Below are positions 60,205 to 64,000 of a DNA stretch of 64,000 nt, piece after piece; position 1 is the first letter of the stretch; each line of letters starts with the position of its first letter. The stretch covers positions 496,001-560,000 of the forward strand of contig JBMNKK010000004.1 in the NCBI GenBank assembly GCA_050952125.1. The letters are read 5' to 3'. This DNA comes from UBA3951 sp050952125. GTDB lineage: Bacteria; Bacillota; Sulfobacillia; Fermentithermobacillales; Fermentithermobacillaceae. The notes beneath the pieces were generated by a model. That model had not been told where the DNA came from. It worked only from the letters and a program-made list of their open reading frames with translations, and ran no database searches. The position numbers and the translations under genes are program-made.

Positions 60205-60660
60205 ATGAAGATCGCTCTCGGCAGCGACCACGCCGGCTTTCGGCTAAAAGAAGAAGTAGCTGCGATGCTTCGTGAGATGGGCCACGAGCCCTTGAACCTT
60301 GGCACGTATTCGGAGGAGTCGGTAGACTACCCGGATTTTGCAGTGAAAGTGGCGGAGTCCATACTGGCGGGTGACGCCGAACTGGGAGTCTTGGTCTGCG
60401 GCACCGGGCTGGGCATGTCGATATCGGCCAATAAGGTTCCCGGAATCAGGGCTGCTGCGGTGTCCGACACATTCTCTGCACGCCTGACCCGGGAGCATAA
60501 CAACGCCAACGTCCTCTGTATAGGCGCGCGGGTCGTCGGCAGCGGGCTGGCGGAAGACATTGTCCGGGCGTTTGTCAGCGCTTCCTTCCAGGGTGGAAGG
60601 CACGAGAGGCGCGTAAAGAAGATGTCCGATATTGAGAGTAAATTCCGGGAGGCACAGTGA
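60205..60660 (+). CDS. rpiB: Ribose-5-phosphate isomerase B
   Basis: 151 residues, RpiB/LacAB family. The active-site segments are GSDHAGFRLK, VCGTGLGMSISANK (the Cys base) and HNNANVLCIG. AGGGGAGG at 60188-60195 fits ATG 60205 better than ATG 60199. Immediate neighbour ywlG starts one base after its stop, as in B. subtilis (ywlF-ywlG). Confidence 0.94.
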   Translation: MKIALGSDHAGFRLKEEVAAMLREMGHEPLNLGTYSEESVDYPDFAVKVAESILAGDAELGVLVCGTGLGMSISANKVPGIRAAAVSDTFSARLTREHNNANVLCIGARVVGSGLAEDIVRAFVSASFQGGRHERRVKKMSDIESKFREAQ

Positions 60661-60661
60661 A

Positions 60662-61282
60662 ATGGCAGAGGAGCATGAAGAGATCTTGCCTTCACTCGAT
60701 CTGGCAAAGGTGAAGCAGCAGGCGTTTCAGGTTGCACAGAGTCTTCTCGAAGCGGCCAACTTGCGGAAGGGACAGATCCTCGTGCTAGGTTGTTCCACCA
60801 GCGAAATCCAGGGGAAGAGGATTGGTTCCGTCGGCAGCACCGACGTCGCATCAGCCGTACTCGACGGCATTCATGAGGCCCTAAAAGGCACCGGAGTGCA
60901 CCTGGCTGTCCAATGCTGCGAGCACTTGAACAGGAGCATCGTCGTAGAACGCGATGTTCAAGAGAAGTACAACCTCACTGAAGTCACCGTCCTGCCGGTG
61001 CCCCAGGCCGGAGGAGCCACGGCGGCTACCGCCCTCCGGAGGTTCCCTGACCCAGTCGTCGTTGAGTCTATCCAGGCTCACGCAGGTATTGACATTGGTG
61101 ACACCCTGATAGGTATGCACCTAAGGCCTGTGGCGGTCCCGGTCAGAATTCCCCAGAAATCCGTTGGCGACGCCCACGTAACAGTCGCCAGAACTCGACC
61201 CAGATTGGTCGGCGGCCACCGCGCAGTATACGCTTGGGACGAAATCGAGGAGAAATACGGCAAGAAGGCTGCCGGAAAATGA
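60662..61282 (+). CDS. ywlG: YwlG-like protein (TIGR01440/UPF0340)
   Basis: 206 residues. Matches the UPF0340 family along its length, with GCSTSEIQGKRIGSVGS and QCCEHLNRSIVVE and VPQAGGATAATA. Function is unknown. ATG 60662 begins one base after the rpiB stop; the frame back to 60632 lies inside rpiB. Confidence 0.92.
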   Translation: MAEEHEEILPSLDLAKVKQQAFQVAQSLLEAANLRKGQILVLGCSTSEIQGKRIGSVGSTDVASAVLDGIHEALKGTGVHLAVQCCEHLNRSIVVERDVQEKYNLTEVTVLPVPQAGGATAATALRRFPDPVVVESIQAHAGIDIGDTLIGMHLRPVAVPVRIPQKSVGDAHVTVARTRPRLVGGHRAVYAWDEIEEKYGKKAAGK

Positions 61283-61314
61283 AACTCTTTTGAGACCGGG
61301 GGAGTCATATTAGG

Positions 61315-61773
61315 ATGTCTATCCAAAAACGGCCTAGTTGGGACGAGTATTTTATGGAGCTCGCCGAGGTGGTCGCCAAACGCTCGACCTGCCTCAGGAG
61401 GAATGTGGGCGCAGTCGTGGTAAAAGACAAAAGGGTATTGGCGACGGGATACAATGGCGCTCCCTCCGGCCTTGCTCACTGCACCGAGACCGGCTGCCTG
61501 AGGGAAAAGTTGAGTATCCCCTCGGGCGAACGAGTTGAGATGTGCCGGGGGCTTCACGCAGAACAGAACGCCCTGGTTCAGGCTGCACGTTACGGCATCG
61601 CTCTGGAAGGCGCTGTACTCTACTGCACCAACCAGCCGTGCATAACGTGCGCGAAGATGCTTATCAACGCCGGCATTGCCAAGGTGGTTTACCGGAATCC
61701 TTACCCTGACCAGCTGGCGAGAGACCTGTTATCGGAATCTAAGGTAGTGGTGGAGCAGTTCCCAAAAGACTGA
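61315..61773 (+). CDS. comEB: dCMP/cytidine deaminase family protein
   Basis: 152 residues, zinc deaminase that makes dUMP from dCMP. HAEQN supplies His81 and Glu83; PCITC supplies Cys109 and Cys112. The extra Cys/His segment (about 55-78, HCTETGC and MCRGLH) is typical of dCMP deaminases with a second zinc site. In B. subtilis the related comEB is in the competence operon, but here it follows ywlG and precedes tagO, so only the enzyme role is supported. Confidence 0.92.
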   Translation: MSIQKRPSWDEYFMELAEVVAKRSTCLRRNVGAVVVKDKRVLATGYNGAPSGLAHCTETGCLREKLSIPSGERVEMCRGLHAEQNALVQAARYGIALEGAVLYCTNQPCITCAKMLINAGIAKVVYRNPYPDQLARDLLSESKVVVEQFPKD

Positions 61774-61793
61774 CAGTTCGAGGCCGCACCAAA

Positions 61794-61822
61794 TTGACTA
61801 GTGGGACAGGCTCTAGTACAAT
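61794..61822 (+). promoter_or_regulatory. Sigma-A promoter of tagO
   Basis: TTGACT at 61794-61799, 17-base spacer, TACAAT at 61817-61822. Very close to consensus, start expected near 61829. Confidence 0.75.
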
Positions 61823-61864
61823 GGCGCAGGTACAGGGGCTTCTACAGACGGGAGGGAGCGGAAC

Positions 61865-62926
61865 ATGAACAGCGGCATGAATAGCGCCTTCGCGTTTGGC
61901 CTGGCGTTTGTTCTTGCCTTGGTGCTCACTCCCCTCACTCGTAGGTTTGCCAAGAAAGTCGGGGCCATGTGCTACCCCAACTCGAGAAGCATCCACAAGA
62001 TCCCCGTGCCGTACCTCGGCGGTATAGCTATCTACCTCGCCTCAATCATGGCGATGGTTGCAGTAGGCCCGACAAAGGGCGGAGCGTTTCCGGCGGTAGC
62101 CATTGGCGGCCTCATCATCCTCATTGTGGGCGCGATCGACGACCTAAGGCCCATGAAACCGTGGCAGAAGGCGATTGGCCAGTTGGTCTCGGCCGTAGCC
62201 GTCATTATGTTGGGTGTCAGCATTTCGTTCTTCAGGAACCCGTTCTCAGGAAAGATTGAGATGCTCGGCCTGTTGGCGATCCCCCTGACGATCCTATGGG
62301 TTGTGTCCTTTGAGAACCTCATCAACTTTTCCGACGGCCTAGATGGTTTGGCGGCAGGCATCGCCGGCATTACTTCGGGAGCGATGGTCTTCGCGGCAGC
62401 GAAAGCAGGTGCCGTACAGGTGGCCCCCGAAGCCGCCGCCCTGGCCGGAGCAGTATTTGGCTTTTTGCCCTTCAACTTTCACCCGGCGTCCATTTTCATG
62501 GGCGATGCAGGGGCCATGTACCTTGGGCTTGCACTGTCCGTGCTTTCCGTTCAGGGACTGGTGAAATCCGCTGTGGCGATGTCGGTCTTGGCGCCTATTC
62601 TTACGCTTATGGTGCCCATTTCTGATATGGTCTTTGCGATAGTCCGGCGGAAGCTGTCAGGCAGGCCGGCTTCTTCAGCCGACCGCGACCATTTGCACCA
62701 CAGGCTCCTTGAACTGGGTATGAGCCAGAGACGTGCAGTGTTTTCCATCTACCTGGTTAGCCTATGTTTTGGTGTCCTCGGGTTGTTCTCGGGTTTCGTT
62801 CCGTTAACGACCGGCGGCCCGATTGCCGGGCTGGCTGTACTAGGGCTGTTTGCCTTTGCCTATAGAGCCGGCCTCTTGACAATCGGCTCTAAGAAACCTG
62901 ACCGCGGGAGGACGAGGCACGGGTAG
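61865..62926 (+). CDS. tagO: Undecaprenyl-phosphate GlcNAc-1-phosphate transferase (TagO/WecA type)
   Basis: 353 residues, about ten membrane segments. It loads GlcNAc-phosphate onto the lipid carrier, the first step of many wall and surface polymers. Motifs: AIDDLRPM, NFSDGLDGLAAG, FMGDAGAMYLG and DRDHLHHRL, all typical of the MraY/WecA family. Its substrate could also be another sugar, but the neighbouring UDP-GlcNAc 2-epimerase gene supports GlcNAc. ATG 61865 with GGGAGGG upstream. It may make the secondary polymer that SLH proteins bind, or the glycan of the Wzz/Wzy-type genes; both are inference. Confidence 0.92.
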   Translation: MNSGMNSAFAFGLAFVLALVLTPLTRRFAKKVGAMCYPNSRSIHKIPVPYLGGIAIYLASIMAMVAVGPTKGGAFPAVAIGGLIILIVGAIDDLRPMKPWQKAIGQLVSAVAVIMLGVSISFFRNPFSGKIEMLGLLAIPLTILWVVSFENLINFSDGLDGLAAGIAGITSGAMVFAAAKAGAVQVAPEAAALAGAVFGFLPFNFHPASIFMGDAGAMYLGLALSVLSVQGLVKSAVAMSVLAPILTLMVPISDMVFAIVRRKLSGRPASSADRDHLHHRLLELGMSQRRAVFSIYLVSLCFGVLGLFSGFVPLTTGGPIAGLAVLGLFAFAYRAGLLTIGSKKPDRGRTRHG

Positions 62927-62953
62927 ACAAGGGATTCGGAAAGGTTGAGGTTT

Positions 62954-64000
62954 GTGGCAAGTATCAAGGCTATATGCGTTTTTGGCACCAGACCGGAAGC
63001 CACCAAGATGGTCCCTCTGGTTCAGGCTCTTAAGCACCAACACCCCTCTTTTGATACTAAGGTCATCATCACCGCTCAACATCGACAGATGCTGGATCAG
63101 GTTCTCAAAGACTTCGATATTGCATGCGACTACGATCTTGATGTCATGCGGCCCAACCAGACGTTGGCCGAGACGACCCAGCGAGTTCTGGCCGGCATTA
63201 CGCCTGTCCTCGAAAAGGAGCGCCCCGACGTAGTGTTGGTTCACGGCGATACGGCTACGACGGCCGCGGCGGCTCTGGCCTCATACTACTTGAGGATCCC
63301 GGTTGGCCATGTCGAGGCCGGACTTCGTACCGGTGACAAGTACGCGCCGTTTCCTGAAGAGATCAACCGGAGAATTGCCGATGCCGTAGCAGACTTTCAT
63401 TTTGCCCCTACCGAACGCTCGAAAAGGAACCTTCTGAATGAGGGCACTTCTCCGGACTCCATATTCGTCACGGGCAATACCGCGGTGGATACTCTGCTAA
63501 TGACCGTAAGAGATGATTACCGCTTCCGCGAAGAGAGGTTGAACGAGGTCGATTTCACGTCGCGGAGAAACATCCTGGTGGAGGTACACCGGCGAGAGAA
63601 CTTCGGGCAGGGCATGGAAGACGTCGGTGATGCCCTGGCGACCGTTGCAGGGGCGCGGGAGGATGTTCAACTGCTAGTGTCGGTCCACAGAAACCCCAAT
63701 GCTCGAGAGCCCATTATGAGGCACCTCAAGGACTCTCCAAGGACGGTCCTCTTCGATCCTATCGACTATCCGGACTACGTGAATCTCATGAGCCGCTCCT
63801 ACCTTATCATCACCGACTCAGGCGGAGTCCAGGAAGAAGCACCGTCTCTGGGCGTTCCTACTATAGTGTGCCGCGAAAAGACGGAGCGCCCCGAGGCGCT
63901 GGATGCCGGGACCGTGGTGCTGGTCGGCACCGACAAACGTAAAATAGTGGACACAGCTTGCGATTTGTTGGACAATACGATAAGGTACGAGCGAATGTCG
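62954..64000 (+). CDS. wecB: UDP-N-acetylglucosamine 2-epimerase, truncated by window end
   Basis: 349 residues visible, no stop before base 64000. The non-hydrolysing epimerase interconverts UDP-GlcNAc and UDP-ManNAc. Motifs: FGTRPEATKM, HGDTATT (Asp), VEAGLRTGD and PFPEEINRR (two Glu), and VHRREN (His), all expected catalytic segments. The C-terminal DSGGVQEEA and PTIVCREKTERPEA are also present. I take GTG 62954, with GGAAAGG at 62938-62944. It follows tagO closely, so both belong to a surface-polymer unit. Confidence 0.93.
   Translation, partial: MASIKAICVFGTRPEATKMVPLVQALKHQHPSFDTKVIITAQHRQMLDQVLKDFDIACDYDLDVMRPNQTLAETTQRVLAGITPVLEKERPDVVLVHGDTATTAAAALASYYLRIPVGHVEAGLRTGDKYAPFPEEINRRIADAVADFHFAPTERSKRNLLNEGTSPDSIFVTGNTAVDTLLMTVRDDYRFREERLNEVDFTSRRNILVEVHRRENFGQGMEDVGDALATVAGAREDVQLLVSVHRNPNAREPIMRHLKDSPRTVLFDPIDYPDYVNLMSRSYLIITDSGGVQEEAPSLGVPTIVCREKTERPEALDAGTVVLVGTDKRKIVDTACDLLDNTIRYERMS

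Overview
The window is about 64 kb of a bacterial chromosome from the Bacillota (Firmicutes). The grounds are gene content and order. It has a BofA-type sporulation protein, the RNA polymerase delta subunit next to pyrG, the block tadA - SRP RNA - dnaX - ebfC - recR - yaaL - bofA in the order known from Bacillus subtilis, a large Alu-type SRP RNA, and a rho - rpmE - prfA - prmC - tsaC - rpiB block. A SCIFF ranthipeptide gene and a complete lysine-fermentation gene set point to an anaerobic, amino-acid-fermenting, clostridia-like spore former of medium G+C. I see no insertion sequence, prophage, CRISPR array or rRNA gene.

Layout. 1-5.5 kb: the end of a YybS-like membrane protein, rplI, lonC, dnaB and a COG2509 flavoprotein. 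5.5-10.5 kb: six tRNA genes (four Ser isoacceptors, two Arg) interleaved with tadA, then SRP RNA, dnaX, ebfC, recR, yaaL and bofA. 10.4-14.9 kb: two LysM/M23 cell-wall endopeptidase genes flank a SCIFF precursor (46 codons, six Cys) and its radical SAM maturase. 15-21.7 kb: murA, an HtrA protease, a class A penicillin-binding protein on the minus strand, speE and speB. 21.7-33 kb: argS, a sigma-54 activator, a sigma-54 promoter, then kdd-kamA-kamB-kamC-kamD-kamE, and rpoE (delta). 33.3-38.3 kb: pyrG, a biotin-independent-looking carboxyltransferase, phzF and pcp. 38.3-46.7 kb: a surface region with a strong promoter and long structured leader, an SLH surface-layer protein, a second SLH protein, an S8 subtilase and an S41 protease. 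46.7-50.5 kb on the minus strand: a polysaccharide chain-length protein and an O-antigen-ligase-like protein. 50.6-52 kb: kal and kce, the last two lysine-fermentation steps. 52-64 kb: transaldolase, rho with a very long disordered N-terminus, rpmE, yqhQ, prfA, prmC, a TsaC-arginine phosphatase fusion, rpiB, ywlG, dCMP deaminase, tagO, and a UDP-GlcNAc 2-epimerase cut by the window end.

How it fits together. KamA, KamDE, Kdd, Kce and Kal together convert lysine to acetoacetate and crotonyl-CoA, and KamB/KamC are the presumed repair system for the B12 enzyme KamDE. The pathway is split over two loci about 18 kb apart. The first locus has a local sigma-54 activator and a near-consensus -24/-12 promoter. 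The secreted proteases, pyroglutamyl peptidase and S-layer genes lying between the loci suggest a protein-degrading lifestyle; that link is inference.

The observations most worth following are: the SCIFF locus between two cell-wall hydrolases; a kamC reading frame with no usable start codon at the kamB junction; an arginyl-tRNA synthetase whose HIGH motif reads NVVN; the Rho disordered extension; the TsaC-phosphatase fusion; and several candidate regulatory RNA structures (S-layer leader, rpoE/pyrG, rho/rpmE).
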